Of a DNA stretch of 64,000 nucleotides, positions 1 to 12,641 are shown in pieces. The notes below the pieces were generated by a model. That model saw only the letters and a program-made list of their open reading frames with translations. It ran no database searches and was not told the origin of the DNA. The stretch comes from Silene conica (Eukaryota; Streptophyta; Magnoliopsida; Caryophyllales; Caryophyllaceae): NCBI GenBank assembly GCA_029255685.2, contig CM055319.2, forward strand, positions 11,580,747 through 11,644,746, in the 5' to 3' direction. Position 1 is the first letter of the stretch; the number at the start of each line of letters is the position of its first letter. Made by a program: the position numbers and the translations under genes.

Positions 1-7
1 GGGTTGG

Positions 8-382
8 GATCCGGTGAGAACCACCTTACAATGAAAACCGGTGAGAACTCTTCCTTACGGAGTTTTTTTTTTTTAAATTAATGACATAATTGGATTCAGC
101 ATGGAATTTTATGGCCAGAGAACATATTTCTTGGTCTAGAAAATAAATACTAGTGGCGGAAAAATGATAGATACGAAAAAATAGATAGTAGGTGCATGCA
201 AATAAATAAAACGTATCTCACCTTAATTTCCGTCACTAGTATTTATTTTCTAGACCAAAAAATATGTTCTCTAGCTATAAAATGCCATGCCGAATCCAAT
301 TATGTTATTAATTTTTTTAAAAAAAGTCCGTAAGGTAGAGTTCTCACAAAGTTCCCATTGTAAGGTGGTTCTCACCGGATCT
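8..382. mobile_element. Foldback MITE with long inverted arms
   Basis: The left arm begins GATCCGGTGAGAACCACC and the right arm ends with its reverse complement just before position 383. Similarity continues inward on both sides for about 170 bp; both arms share the ACATAATTGGATTC and GTCTAGAAAATAAATACTAG blocks, leaving a small loop around 170-235. No protein is encoded. The long arms and terminal GGTGAGAACC suggest a Mutator-type or foldback MITE. The left target-site duplication cannot be checked because only a few bases lie left of the element. Confidence 0.7.
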
Positions 383-385
383 CAA

Positions 386-388
<3 letters not shown>

Positions 389-478
<90 letters not shown>
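389..478. repeat. (TA)n microsatellite
   Basis: About 45 uninterrupted TA units directly flank the right end of the foldback MITE. The open reading frame across it, with a long YI repeat, is an artefact of the dinucleotide repeat. Confidence 0.98.
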
Positions 479-483
<5 letters not shown>

Positions 484-940
484 CTTAGTCTAATGGGTCC
501 CTCATGCATTAGAAACCTAATGGGTATCTACACTTAGATAATAGTCAGACTCATACCTTTTAAGACCTATATAAGCCCGTATTTATTACACTGTAGTGGA
601 TCACTTTATATTTGGGCTTAACTTAATTGATAATACATAAATACAATTACTCCCGAATAAATAATTTATTTCACGTATATTATTGTATTAGACCCATAAT
701 TCTTACAAAACACAAATTCAAAACCCCCATTTTATGACCAACAAACGATATATTTTTTGTTTTACTTGGCTTGGGATTTTACTTCTAACTCCAGAAATAG
801 TATATTTGGGCTTACCCCTTTAAAGTTTGCTGCAAAATTGAAAACTAGGTTTTGTTTATTTTATTTTATTTTATTAATATTAGGGTGCAGATGAAATTCA
901 TATCACCTGATAGTGCCCTATCATCATCCTATATATATTA
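479..940. other. AT-rich intergenic DNA, nothing recognised
   Basis: No coding frame, RNA gene or terminal repeat is visible. A (TTTTA)n-like run lies near 856-880. Confidence 0.6.
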
Positions 941-1339
941 CTAGATGTCATGCCCGGGCGTTGCCCGGGTAATATCTTGACGTGGTTTCAAAGTAATTAT
1001 CGTAACAGTTAATCTTTTAATAAGTATAATAGGCATATATAGAGAATAATTCATGTATTTTTTTATGGCTAATGAAACATCAGATGTATCATCATCAATG
1101 GGACAACATGGAACGTTGAAACTTGAAAGTGCGTGAAATTTCAATGGAAACGAAAACTTGTACCTTCGATTCAATGGTTCTGGAAAGGCACTTACATATT
1201 ACGCATCACTGTCGTCAATATAATTTGTTAGCACACGTACTTTTATAATAACTTGTATATTTTTCATTTAAGCATCATCTTGAATTTTTTTTTATCCAAT
1301 ATATCTAATATTTGAAGATAGTCGAAATTCCTACTTTTT

Positions 1340-2385
1340 TAACATTAACTCGTATTTTTTTTACATTCGATCGTTTTTTTTTTTTTTTACTTTAACTCAT
1401 ATTCTTATCTTAATAACACGTATTCTTATCTTAATAGCTCGTATAATTTTTACATACATTAGCTCGTATACTTTTTACATTAGCTCGTATTCTTATCCTA
1501 ATAGCTCGTATTGTTATCTTATTAGCCCGTATTCTTCTTACATTAACTCGTATTCTTTCTATATTAGCCCGTATTCTTATATGCTCATATTTGTAAGTTC
1601 GTGATCCTCTTATATGCTCGTAAGTGTTTTTTACATTTGCTCGACTTCTTATCTTAATAGCTCGTATTTTTTTTTAAAATTAGCTCGTATTCTAAGCTTA
1701 ATAGCTCTATTAGCTCGCATTTTTACGTTAATAGCTCGTGTTCTTATGTGCTCATATTTTTTAGTTCCTGATTCTTTTAAGTTCTTATTTCTTTTACATT
1801 AGCTCGTTTTTCTTATATATTCGTATTTTGTAGCTCGTATTCTTTTAATTATACCTCGTAATCTTAAGTGCTTATTATGTCATGAAATTTGACGTCTTGC
1901 AAATCTAGTTCTATTTTTTTAGCTCGAGAAGTGTTTCAATTAGCTTGTGTTTTGATATTTTGTTTACATCAACTCGTATTCTCATCTTAATAGGTCGCAT
2001 TCTTATTATGTGCTCGTATATTTAAGTTCGTGATCCTTTTAATCTCGTATTTGTATTCATTTGTGCTCATATATTGAAGCTCGTCTTAATAGCTCGTATT
2101 TTTTTTCATTACCCCGTATTCATTTGTGCTCGTATTTTAAAGTTCGTCTTATCTTAATAGCTCGTATTGTTTTTACATTAGCTCGTATTCTTAGCTTAAT
2201 AGCTCGTATTCGTTTTATATTAGCTCGTATTTTCAGGCTAACAGCTCGCATTTCTTCGTGCTTGTATTTTTTAGTCCGTGATTCTCTTAAACTTTTTTTT
2301 TACATTAGCTCATATTCTTATGTGTTCGTATTTTGTAGCTCGTATTTTTTTTAAATATATCTCGTAAACTTTTAAGTGTTTAATA
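1340..2385. repeat. Degenerate AGCTCGTATTCTTA minisatellite
   Basis: Dozens of copies of a short unit, roughly TTAGCTCGTATTCTTATC with variants AATAGCTCGTATT and GTGCTCGTATTTT, follow each other at irregular spacing of about 20-35 bp. Open frames here on the plus strand (repeated ARI/SYF peptides) are by-products of the repeat. Confidence 0.85.
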
Positions 2386-2409
2386 TATTTATCAATACAT
2401 CTATTTATG

Positions 2410-3250
2410 TTTTTAATTAAATAAGAGAAGAGAAACAACAAATTATACCATAACTCTACGGTAGCCAAAACTCTTAGTTTACAATCAATTATTTTATTAA
2501 TTAATTCAATAATTATCCAACTTATATTTTTATTTATATACTAAATTTATTTAACCAAACTAATAGCCAATGAAATTGATCTAAAATAATAGCCAATCAA
2601 ATCAATTATTTTATTAACTAATTCAATAATTATCTAACTGATATTTTATTACTATTTAATTATCTTTTTATTTATATACTTAATTTATTTAACCAAAGTA
2701 ATAGCTAATTTAATCTCTCTAAAAATAATAATTATCCAACTCATATTTTATTACTATTTAATTATCTTTTTATTTATATACTTAATTTATTTAACTAAAG
2801 TAATAGCCAATGAAATTGCTCTAAAACAATTTTAATTAAATAAGAGAGGAGAAACAACAAATTATACCATAACTCTACGGTAGCCATAACTCTTAGTTTA
2901 CAATCAATTATTTTATTAATTAATTCAATAATTATCCAACTTATATTTTTATTTATATACTTAATTTATTTAACCAAACTAATAGCCAATGAAATTGTTC
3001 TAAAACAATAGCCAATGAAATCAATTATTTTATTAACTAATTCAATAATTATCCAACTGATATTTTATTACTATTTAATTATCTTTTTATTTATATACTT
3101 AATTTATTTAACCAAAGTAATAGCTAATTTAATCTCTTTAAAAACAATAATTATCCAACTCATATTTTATTATTATTTAATTATCTTTTTATTTATATAC
3201 TTAATTTATTTAACTAAAGTAATAGCCAATGAAATCGCTCGAAAAATTCC
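2410..3250. repeat. Tandem duplication, two copies of about 419 bp
   Basis: The block starting TTTTAATTAAATAAGAG near 2410 recurs 419 bp later near 2829, including the ACTCTACGGTAGCCA stretch (about 2455 and 2874). Within each copy there are further related sub-blocks (CAATAATTATCCAACT...). It lies at the 5' end of the Helitron-like element. Confidence 0.85.
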
Positions 3251-3271
3251 TCTTTTAAGTATATATATTGA

Positions 3272-3624
3272 TATATAATAATTGCCTTGGATCTAGATTT
3301 TGATAAAGGTCAAGTCCGGCTCATAAAATTGTACTCCATAAATTTGAACATATCAATATTTAGGACTCGGCTTTGAGCCCCCAATAATTGTCATCATATT
3401 CTTGGCTTAGACTAAAACGATGTAATTAAAATCATTGCAAGATAAACTGAAAAATACAATTGAAAAGTTTATCTTAATTTCATATATAATTTGTAAAATA
3501 TATACAAGAGAAGATTAAACAAAGCAAAAGCAAAGAATACAATTCCAAAAATTATAGTGAATACTTGACAATATACAAACTTATTTTTTGCTAATTGCAA
3601 CTTATTTTTCCTCCTCTATATTAA
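3272..3624. other. 3' flank of the DUF506 gene
   Basis: AT-rich DNA downstream of the DUF506 stop codon (gene on the minus strand). No gene or repeat is recognised. It presumably contains the 3' untranslated region and polyadenylation signals, which I cannot place. Confidence 0.5.
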
Positions 3625-4151
3625 TCATTTTCCTTGAAGAGCAACACCCAAAAGTCCAACTCTAATTCCGGCCTTGCTAACAAAACCATTATCCCTACAA
3701 TAATAAGAAACTACTCTTGGCAATATTGATTCATCAGCTTCGAACCCAACCCGTGATGACCGCTTCTTGGCTATCCCTTCCTGACCCATTGTCGCGCTAC
3801 TAGCACTCGACTCTCTGTTAGTGGTTCGCTTGTAGGGGCTAAAGTACCTAGCTTGTAGGTAGCCGTTGCGTCTCCAAGGCGCAACATACAAGTCCGCATG
3901 CTTTAAAGACTCCTTCATAGCGGCACTCATTAGCCTTATTATTTGTTTTAGGAGATGCGGTTTTTCTATGATCATTATTGAAGGTATCATGTCTAATAGT
4001 GTGGAGTATCTTGTCGTTGGCCGTACTATATCTAGCTCGCCAGCCATGGACACCTCCACCATGTATCGTGTTTCCCCTACGTTCACGTCGATATACTCGA
4101 ATGTTCCTGCCGGGTATCGACCTGTTTTCTCCCATCGAGATTTGCAAAGGC
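3625..4151 (-). CDS. DUF506 copy 1, exon 3
   Basis: The terminal exon codes for the conserved C-terminal half of DUF506. It opens after the acceptor AACACAG with the GLCKSRWEKTG motif and continues through YIDVNVGETRYMVEVSM, LDMIPSIMIIEKPHLLKQII and APWRRNGYLQARYFSPY, with a less conserved serine/arginine-rich tail, ending at TGA 3627-3625. The open frame extends upstream to 4203, but that part is intron. This exon alone is undamaged. Confidence 0.85.
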
Positions 4152-4518
4152 CTGTGTTTGTTAGATAAAAAAATTCGTTAATGAACTTTTCTGGGGATTG
4201 CACAAATAAATACGGAGTAATATATTACTCTAAAAAAATTCACGGCCCAACAAGTAGCTTGATTAAGGATTTCAAATCAATTTTAACAATATAATTTAGC
4301 TAATTTGCATTCATAGTATTGTTATTAGTAATTACATTCAATAACCATCGAACTAGCTAACATATTTATTATTATTACTATTATTGCTTTTATTGTGGCA
4401 TAAACTAATGTTTTAATTTGTAAATTTTAATTACCCAATTAACTTAACTACATGTTGAAAACATATAGTATAATAATTAATAAACATAAAATAATTATAA
4501 ATGAGATGAGTGAATTAC

Positions 4519-4852
4519 CAGCATCGAAGCCCTTTTGGCGAAGATGAGACATGACGTTACGTTTAAGACCACTTCTTGAAGTTGTACTAGCTATATCACC
4601 ATGATGATCATCGTTAATATTCTCAACATACAATTTCAATGCAGTTTGAATCTCCTTGCTAATCTTTTGTTTCACACCCTTCTTATTATCTCTTCTACAC
4701 TCTAATAATAACTCACGTAAACTCTCTTTCCTTTGTGTATCATCATTATCGTCCTCATTATCTGATTCAAAATCGTCTTTTTCATCATCTAGGTCGTTGC
4801 TCTGAGCCATATCCATATCCATATCCATATCGAATGGATCTAAACCATCGCC
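4519..4852 (-). CDS. DUF506 copy 1, exon 2 (3' of the LINE)
   Basis: The open frame reads from the LINE border through GDGLDPFD, an MD repeat, an acidic run (DDEKDDFESDNEDDNDD), a helical stretch rich in K/R/L, and RQKGFDAG, ending at the donor G|GTAATTC. Acidic linkers at this place are usual in the family. The apparent start at 4828 is internal. Confidence 0.75.
4842..4852. repeat. LINE target-site duplication, 3' copy
   Basis: AAACCATCGCC directly precedes the poly(T) that is the LINE poly(A) tail. The same 11 bases occur at 14433-14443 at the LINE 5' end. Confidence 0.9.
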
Positions 4853-7800
4853 TTTTTTTTTTTTTTTTTTTTTTTTGTTTGGTGAAATGTAAAAATATAT
4901 TGAAGCTCAAAAAAGGAAGGAGATTCCTTCCTTTATACAGTCCCTTACATCATCAGTTTAGCAATCCAGGCCTTATCCTTGGGAGGAATATGGCCTTTAC
5001 ATCTATATGCTATTTTCATACTAATCTCATCCTTAATCAAATTAACAATAATCTCAGGTCTCAGAAGTCTATTATCCAGTCTAGCCTTGTTCCTTTGGTT
5101 CCATATGTGGTAAACAGTGGCATTAATGATAGCATACACCACTCCTCTCTTCAGCTTTGATCCTCGTCTACTCAAGCACCAGTCTGGTATAGCTGAGCCA
5201 GGTAGCATAAGCCCTGTCCATGCCCTGAGATGCTGCAGAATCTGAGAGCTATACATACAGTCAAAAAACAGTTGGGAAGCCAGTTCTGTGGCAGATCCAC
5301 AGATGCAGCACAAATCATCAGGTGTAACTCCATATTGAGCTAGCTTGTCTTTTGTCTTGAGAGCCTTGTGATGATACATCCAATTAATCATGATATGTTT
5401 CTTTGTTGTCCAGGCATTCCATATCAAACCAGACCAATTCACCTCAGGGCTTGCAGGCCTTAACAGATCATAAACCTTGCTGATAGAGTACTGATGCTGT
5501 CCATCAAGCCAGTCTGCAGACACAGTGACCAGTATGTCTTTGATCTTGCATATTTTTTTCCATGTCCAAGCAACATCCAGCTTTGGTGAGTAAGTCTGCC
5601 AGTCCTGCCCTTTAATGTATATATGATTAACCCATTGCACCCATAGCTTATCAGCCCTAGCATGAACCCACCAGGCTAACTTCCCTACTGCTGCTTTGTT
5701 TCAGTATGCATCATTTTTGAGGCCCAAGCCCCCTTCTTTGGTGGATTTACATGCCTTCTCCCATGCCACAGGGGGTACCCTCTTGTAATCCACCCCTCCA
5801 TCCCATAAGAAGTTCCTACACATAGCTTCAAGTTTGTGAGTCACTGAAGTAGGCAAAATAAAAATTTGAGCCCAGTATGTGTGTAGGGATTTCAGAACAG
5901 CTTTAATAAGGATTAGTCTTCCAGTATAAGACAATTTCCTTGCCCCTATTGCTCTGATCCTTTCCATAACTTTGTCTATTATAGGTTTGCAATCCAGTTC
6001 ATTCAGTTTTGTTGGTTTGATGGGCACCCCAAGATATTTGAAAGGTAAGGAACCCTCAACACAGCCTGCTACTTGAACAATATCTGCCTTGACTGACTCT
6101 TGGACCCCATTGAAGTATACATTAGTCTTTGAAGGACTCATTTTCAATCCTGAACCCTCTGAAAAGGTAGCAAATGTTCTGAGAAGTATCATTATAGAAT
6201 TGACATCTCCTTTACTGAATAAAAGGAGGTCATCAGCAAACATAAGATGTGAAAGCTTCATAGGACCACACAAGGGATGATATTTGAAATCCATTGTGGT
6301 GGTGGTATAATGCAGGAGCCTGGACAAGTATTCCATACACACTGTGAACAAGAGAGGGGATATAGGGTCTCCTTGTCTGAGCCCTCTCTTGCCAGGAAAG
6401 AAGCCAAAAGTGTTGCCATTGAGACATAAAGAGAAGGTAGTTGTTTTAACACACTCCATCACAAGTCTAACAAAGTGAGTTGGGAATTTGAGAGCCTCCA
6501 ACATCTGTTCCAAGAAATCCCATTCTACAGTATCATAGGCCTTCTGTAAATCTATTTTGAATAAGCACCTTGGGGATACTGTTTTCCTTCCATAGAGTCT
6601 AATAATATCCTGACATATCAAGATGTTCTCCATAATACTTCGACCATGAATGAATCCTCCTTGACTAGGTGAGATGATGTCAGGTAAGACCTTAGCCAGC
6701 CTACTGCAAAGTAGTTTGGATATGAGCTTGTAAACCACATTACAACAAGCAATTAGCCTGAATTGAGACACATTCTGGGGATGATCTACTTTAGGAATAA
6801 GTGTGACATTGGTGGCATTCAGTTGCTTAAGCAACTGTCCCTCATTAAAGAATTCATGAACTGCTTTACACACATCCTTCCCTATGATGTCCCAACTGGC
6901 TTTAAAAAACTTACTAGTGTATCCATATGGGCCTGGGGCCTTATCATCAAGAATGCTAAATAAAGTGTCTTTGATTTCAGCATCTGAAATAGCCAGCTTC
7001 AGTATGTCACAGTGGTGTTCAGTACAAGTGGACCCTTGTTGCACTATATGAGTGACCACTGATTTGGTAGGTGTTCTTGTCCCCAGAAGCTTCTGATAGT
7101 AAGCTAGGAAACTCTCTTGGATACTGTGAGCATCAGTGTGAATATTTCCTGCACCATCTGCCAATTGATAGATCTTATTCCTCCTCCTTCTAGCTCCGAG
7201 TAACCCATGAAAGTAGGAAGTATTGGAGTCCCACTCCTGTAGCCAGTAAGCCTTAGCCTTCTGTCTTAGAAAAATGAGTAACTGGGTATGCAGCTGGGTG
7301 TAAATAGCATGGGCATCATATTCATTTTGCATTAGACTGATATCTCCAGGGTTTTGGATCAAGGCTTCCTGACATATCTTCAGCTTCAGCCTAGCAATCT
7401 CAGTGGAGTTCTCAATATCAGAAAATTGCTGTTTGTTCAAAGTTTTCAATGGCTTTTTCATTGCCTTCATTTTCTGTACCAGCAAATACATGTGAGTCCC
7501 ATAACCTGCTGTCCTCCAATGCTGCTCCACCAACTGTGAGTATATCTTAGATTCACACCACATGTTCATGAATTTAAAAGGTCTGTGTCTAGTATGAACC
7601 TCCTCTCCAGTGACCATGTTTTGAATGATACATGGATTATGATCAAAATAGCCTTCAGGAAGATAATTAGCCCGCATATTTGGTAGCACTTTGTCCCAAT
7701 CAGCATTAGTGAAAACTCTGTCTAGTCTAGTATAAACCCTGTCAGTTGGCTTTTGTTTATTAGACCACGTATAGAAGGCCCCTATGGTTGGGCATTCTTC

Positions 7801-7863
7801 CAACTGGCAGTAAGTAATGCAATCTTGAAAGGGAGTGGCCTCAGCTAAGGAGAAACTGCCTCC

Positions 7864-8130
7864 CACTAGTACAAAAACCCCCTATTGCGTCAAGTGATTT
7901 ATGTCGGTTCTACCAAAACTGACGCAAAAAGTACTTAATTTTGGCGGGAGTGCATTTTTAGCCTTATAGTTCAGCTATTTGCGTCGGTTCTACATAAAAA
8001 CTGACGTAATTGTTGCGTCGGTTATGAGGAAAACTGACGTTTTTGTTCAAATGCATCAGTTGTTTCCACAACCGATGTATTTAATATTCTACTTTTACGT
8101 CATTTGCAATTGAAATTGATGCAAATGATA
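7864..8130. repeat. CACTA-1 left terminal and subterminal repeats
   Basis: The terminal inverted repeat is followed by repeats of the GCGTCGGTT...AAACTGACG type (7886, 7911, 7981, 8004, 8015, 8032 and others), some head to tail and some inverted. Such repeats bind TNPA-like proteins in En/Spm. Confidence 0.85.
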
Positions 8131-9306
8131 ATTAATTAAAAAAAAAGAAAATAGTCATCGACGAATTCATAGACCCTCGCTCTCAAAACTCAATCTCCTC
8201 ATCAAAACCTACTCCTCCTACAATTCACAAAACCCTAACTCTGCTACTTCATCATCGTCCCACCACCTGACCACCATCACCGACCTCCTTATGTCGTCGC
8301 ACATCCATCACCGTGCTGCAGTCCTTTTGTCGCCGCTCAGAACATCCATCAGTTATTTTGAATCACGTAAATTAATTATCCTTGCACTGTTTTTTCAATT
8401 TCATACTAGTTTTATGAATAATTTAGAACTTAATTGTTAGTTGGTAGGTCATATTAGATTTATATACTTTTAAAAGTTAATTCTTCATCTGGATTTAGGG
8501 TTAGTTGATAGAAATTTTGGGGATTTTGTATGAAGTTAGTGACTTTGTATAGTACCCAGTATATGATAATTCTTACCTCTTTGCTTTTTATTAGATTGTG
8601 AATGTCCTTGTAAAGGGGGGAAGAAAGCCTCCTCGCGGACACCATATTCAGGTATTTTGGAGCTTTGTGCATCAATATTTACTTGTTGTAATTGTCAAAC
8701 TCAATATTAGATGGCTTTTTCAATAGCTCTTATGTTTCATGATACTCTGTATAAGGTTACATATATTTTTGGGTTTTAAAATATACTCGGCCTTGAAAAA
8801 AAGCGATCTTCCCCCTTATCATGCACATCTTTTTGTCTCTTTTCTTCTATCTGGAATCTCATTTGTTGATTTTATTTGTTGGATTTTGTGGAATTGGGAT
8901 ACAATTTTGTAATTTTTTTGTCACTTCATTCAGTTGTCGTGCTTGATATGGAATTATCACCAAGGTACTATATAAGTTGGAGATGGCAATACCCATAGGA
9001 TGCGATATTTTATCCTTGGCTGCATGTATCAGCTATTGTTTGCAAATACTTGGGTATCTTTGCTTGTCTCAAATTATCCTCAACTTGCATCTAAACCCTT
9101 TAGTATATGGAGTTTTGATTTCTTCTCCCTTCAGAATAAAGAAGTCTTTAGTATACTTGAGTATCTTTGCTTTAGTCCAAGATGTATGTATGTTATTGCT
9201 TATGTTTCTGGTAAAACTTGCAAGAGTGACGGAAAACTAAAGAACACATTAACGAGTAGAGGAAACATGTAATTTTCTCCTTTTGACACTCTTAGTTGGT
9301 TTTCAG

Positions 9307-9596
9307 GTCCTAAGCCAGGCAATGGAGACTTTACATCAGACCAGTATCACAAATACAAGGTCACTCTTTTTCGTATTAGCTATCACCCTCATGCTTAGGC
9401 TTGTATTATACTCCGTATGTGAGCTTTTGGTAAGCAAATGTAATAGTTCACTCATAAGCAAAGGTAATTGTACTGCTTCTTTCTTGCATATACTTTCTAC
9501 TGTTTCTGGTTTTGAATGACATTCTCTTTTTTTTGGTAATTTTAATCTACAGGAATCCAGCCACATGTTAGATTGATACATTCAAATTCACCTCAG
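9307..9596 (+). pseudogene. Captured beta-glucosidase (GH1) exon fragments in CACTA-1
   Basis: Two short exon-like pieces have intact splice borders. At 9307-9359, between TTTTCAG and GTCACT, the sequence reads PKPGNGDFTSDQYHKYK, resembling the small GH1 exon that ends in DQYHKYK. At 9553-9596, between CTACAG and GTACAT, it reads IQPHVRLIHSNSPQ, resembling the GH1 stretch GIQPHVTLxHxDLPQ. The order is right for plant GH1 beta-glucosidases, but I do not see the exon expected between them and neither catalytic glutamate is present. The call rests on two short motifs. Confidence 0.4.
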
Positions 9597-10776
9597 GTAC
9601 ATTTTTCATCTCCATTAGATCAAATGTACCCACTGATCTCTCAACAGGCTAATTTGATACATTAACGATTCAATGTACATTTTTTTCTGGTTGGCTATTT
9701 AATTATAAACAGGATAGAATGTCTAAACATGTTGTATCACTCAGGCTGCCAGATATATCGGAGATGTCAACAAGTCGTGTCAGTGTTCATTAGAGGCAAT
9801 GTTGCTATTAACACTTTAGTTTTTTAATTACAAAAAATCTAAGTACATTAATGAATAGCAGGTGAAGACTCTTTTCTATCTGCAATTCTTTACATACAAG
9901 TCAAATAAGCATTGGTTTGAATTGTCTTATTGGTGTAACCAATATACGCCATTTCTATATATCTTCTTCTTCTCTTGTTATAATAGCCTGGCTTCTTTTT
10001 TTGTTCCTGTCTTTCTTCTCTTTTGGGTATTCCTTTAATTAGGAGACTTCTGTGGTGTCTTATTGGTGTAACCAATATACGCCATGAAGTGCAGGGGCAG
10101 TTAGTAGCAGCAGCTTGGATTGTTTACTGCTGTTCAGTGCTGGGTGTGGTTTCAATTATATTGCAGTTTTGCCGGCCTCTACATCAGTCATATTGTGTAA
10201 TTATAGGTAGCTGATATGTACTGTTCCCTCTTGTTTGTCCTGATTTATAGGTACTGTTGTTCAGCAATTCATGGCTGCTACTTTGTAGTCATTATTGTGT
10301 ATTTCTCTATGTCTGCAACAACAAGAACTACAAAAGTGAAGCCCTTTTGCTGTTTTGCATGTTGGTTCATATTGTTGTAATACGGAAGAAAGATGGGTAA
10401 ATGGGTCACCTTCATACTCTGATATGTGCAATAAGCTATTAGGAAATTAAGCTAATTTTATACTTGAAGCTCAGTGTAGAAAGTCTGGATTGGCGAAATG
10501 CTTAATGCGTGCTGGGAAACTTGTATTGTCAATAAGACCCAGCTAATGACCTATGCTCACATCAGTCACATCTAACCTGTGTAGCAGAACTATAGTTGGG
10601 TTGAATTTGGAGATTAACTTGTAGTCCTTGGTTGGTCTTCATTCCTCAATTCTTCAATTTTTGAGGACTTCTTATCCTCTGGCTGTACTCTCGCCTCTTG
10701 TTTAGCTTAGCTGTATTCTTAATTTCTTACTGTATCAGTTATATTCCTTGTTGATTTATCTTTCTGCTAATTTCAG

Positions 10777-11864
10777 AACAGTGATAACTTTCCGCCCCAA
10801 GGAGGAAACTCTTTTGAGACATTCAATTTTGGGGCCAAATGGGCTTTCTGCAAAGTGGCAGCCACCGGCTAGTAATAAAGAGGTGTGTGATTGTGGCATC
10901 TGTGATATTTTTGCGTTGCAAATATTCTCCCTGATCTTGGTCTGATGTATGTAGGTCCGGTATCCAGTAATGTTGATCTGACCCCTGTGGAGATTCCAAG
11001 GTTATTCCCTAAGATTTTGTGACTTCCGTTTCATGCTTGTTCATTTTCGAATGTTTTTGTTTATAGGAGCCCTGGCGATTTCGAAACTACATGTTTTTTG
11101 TTTGCTTGTGTTTATTCCTGTTCTTTATTTTCTCCTCACTGTTACTGTACGAATGTGTATCATTGCATTTTACTTGCATTCGTTTGCCTAAATTACAAGT
11201 CCCTGGAATGTGAAAAATATGGCATCCTCTAAACTTCTTTTTAGTCAAGTTGCAAGCCGTTTTTGTTTTTGTTGGCTTTTAACGACTTGCAAAATAAAGG
11301 CGTGTCTCTTTAGTGTTTAGTCAGTGTTGCTGCACTTTGTGGACATTTGTGACAATGTTTTCTCCCAAGGTTTTCATAAATTTGTTTAAATTTATAGTTC
11401 TATTCTCCTACAACATAGTTGCATTGGCGATGTTCGTGATTTGAAACTTAGTTTTCCCATGTAATTGAGTGAACTGTGCATATTTTTAACCAACTTGATT
11501 TTGTGTTGTTTGTCTGCTGAAATTTGTTGATTAGCAGGTTTGATGGTGTTGTGGCTGATATAGATGTAGTAGTACGAAAAGATTATAGTACCTCGGCTTT
11601 TGAAAGGACAAGTCTAGAAACTGTGGCTGAACCTAGGGGTGACATGCAATCAGCATCCACAAGATGATGAGAAGCCGATGATTTCATTGACGAATTAGAT
11701 GTTCCTGATACAGTTAGTGTCAAGCAACCAAACCCCCTGCTACTCTTGCAGAAGTACAAGACTTAGTCGCTGTTGAACAACCTTCGGTTAATTGCAATAA
11801 TGATGTGGATAGCTCTTCAATGGGTAGTTTGATTCAGCCTGAATCTCCTATGGAGCTACACATT
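10777..11864 (+). pseudogene. Captured, unidentified exon-like fragments in CACTA-1
   Basis: Several blocks bordered by plausible splice sites are present: 10777-10882 (TTTCAG before, GTGTGTG after), 10955-11000 (GTAG before, GTTATT after), one starting at 11067 after TTATAG, and 11538-11864 (GCAG before, GTAAGA after). The last reads FDGVVADIDVVVRKDYSTSAFE before stops and a frame change to ADDFIDELDVPDTVSVKQ. I do not recognise the source gene. The frames do not join cleanly, so the fragment has decayed. The stretches 8131-9306, 9597-10776 and 11865-12119 look like intron or UTR sequence. Confidence 0.4.
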
Positions 11865-12119
11865 GTAAGATCAGTAACTACTTGATTAATTTCTGTAGTT
11901 CGTTCCATAATTTCTTGATGAGCTGGATGACATAATTAAGACTTGAAATCATGTATACTTTGTGGTTTAAACATATTTGTATTTTGGAGAAATATCTACG
12001 AATAAAGATAAGATAAGAAACCTATGCGTCTCGTCTACGGAATTTAAATTTTTGGAGTTTTGGTTGTACAGGTGTGCTGCCGAAATTTCGGTAGCGGTTT
12101 TTTTTTTTAAAATATAAAA

Positions 12120-12641
12120 ACAATTTGCATCAGTTTTTACAACAAATGACGCAAATGGTAAACAGTAATTGCATCGTTTTTGAAAAGAACTGACGCAAAA
12201 AATAAGAGCAAAATAGTCAGTTCTAGACAAAATTGACGCAAATAACACTATATGGCGCTAAAATAGCTCATCAAATACATCAGTTGTAAAATAACTGACG
12301 CAAAAAGGTGCACAAAAGCGTCAGTTCTAGAAATAACTGACACATATACTACCTTATATGGCGCTAAAATAATGTATAAATACATCAGTTCATTAAAAAC
12401 TGATGCAAAAGGGTATGTATTTGCGTCAGTTCCACAACCTTTTGCGTCGGTTATTATATAAGAACTGATGTATTTGACTATGTATTTGCGTCAGTTTTGG
12501 GAAGGAACCGACGCAAATAACCACCTTTTGCGTCAGTTTTAGAACTGACGTTTCAGTAAACGTCTCCTTGATATACGTCAACCCAGAACCGACGCAATAG
12601 GTCGTCTAAAACTGACGCAATAGGGGATTTTTGTACTAGTG
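12120..12641. repeat. CACTA-1 right terminal and subterminal repeats
   Basis: A dense array of TGCGTCAGTT and AACTGACGCA boxes runs to the TIR. Many face each other around a short loop, forming hairpins such as TTTGCGTCAG ... CTGACG. Confidence 0.88.

Larger units (their letters stand above)
941..3271 (-). mobile_element. Non-autonomous Helitron-like element
   Basis: Read on the minus strand, the element starts TCAATATATATAC followed by TTAAAAGAGGAA, which resembles plant Helitron 5' ends. It finishes with a GC hairpin (CCCGGGC, loop AA, GCCCGGG), eight bases, and a terminal CTAG at 944-941. The 5' TC is preceded by A and the 3' CTAG is followed by T, as expected for insertion between A and T without a target-site duplication. 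No Rep/helicase is encoded, so it would depend on another element. The interior holds a CTCGTA-type minisatellite and a 419-bp tandem duplication. The 3' end is the firmer of the two; the 5' end is inferred from its consensus. Confidence 0.65.
7864..12641. mobile_element. CACTA-1, non-autonomous CACTA element carrying host exon fragments
   Basis: The ends are CACTAGTACAAAAACCCC and its near-perfect inverse, GGGGATTTTTGTACTAGTG. The 3-bp target-site duplication TCC (7861-7863 and 12642-12644) fits the CACTA (En/Spm) superfamily. Both ends carry many copies of a TGCGTCAGTTTT / AAAACTGACGCA subterminal repeat in both orientations. No tnp2 or tnpA-like transposase is encoded. Instead the interior has sequences with exon-intron borders, so it is a gene-capturing, trans-mobilised element. 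It is inserted in LINE ORF2. Confidence 0.9.

Noticed and set aside
287-493. 68-codon frame with a long YI repeat
   Set aside because: It is created by the (TA)n microsatellite.
8460-9600. Host gene between 8.4 and 9.6 kb
   Set aside because: The exon-like pieces lie inside CACTA-1 and do not join into an open frame, so they are recorded as captured fragments.
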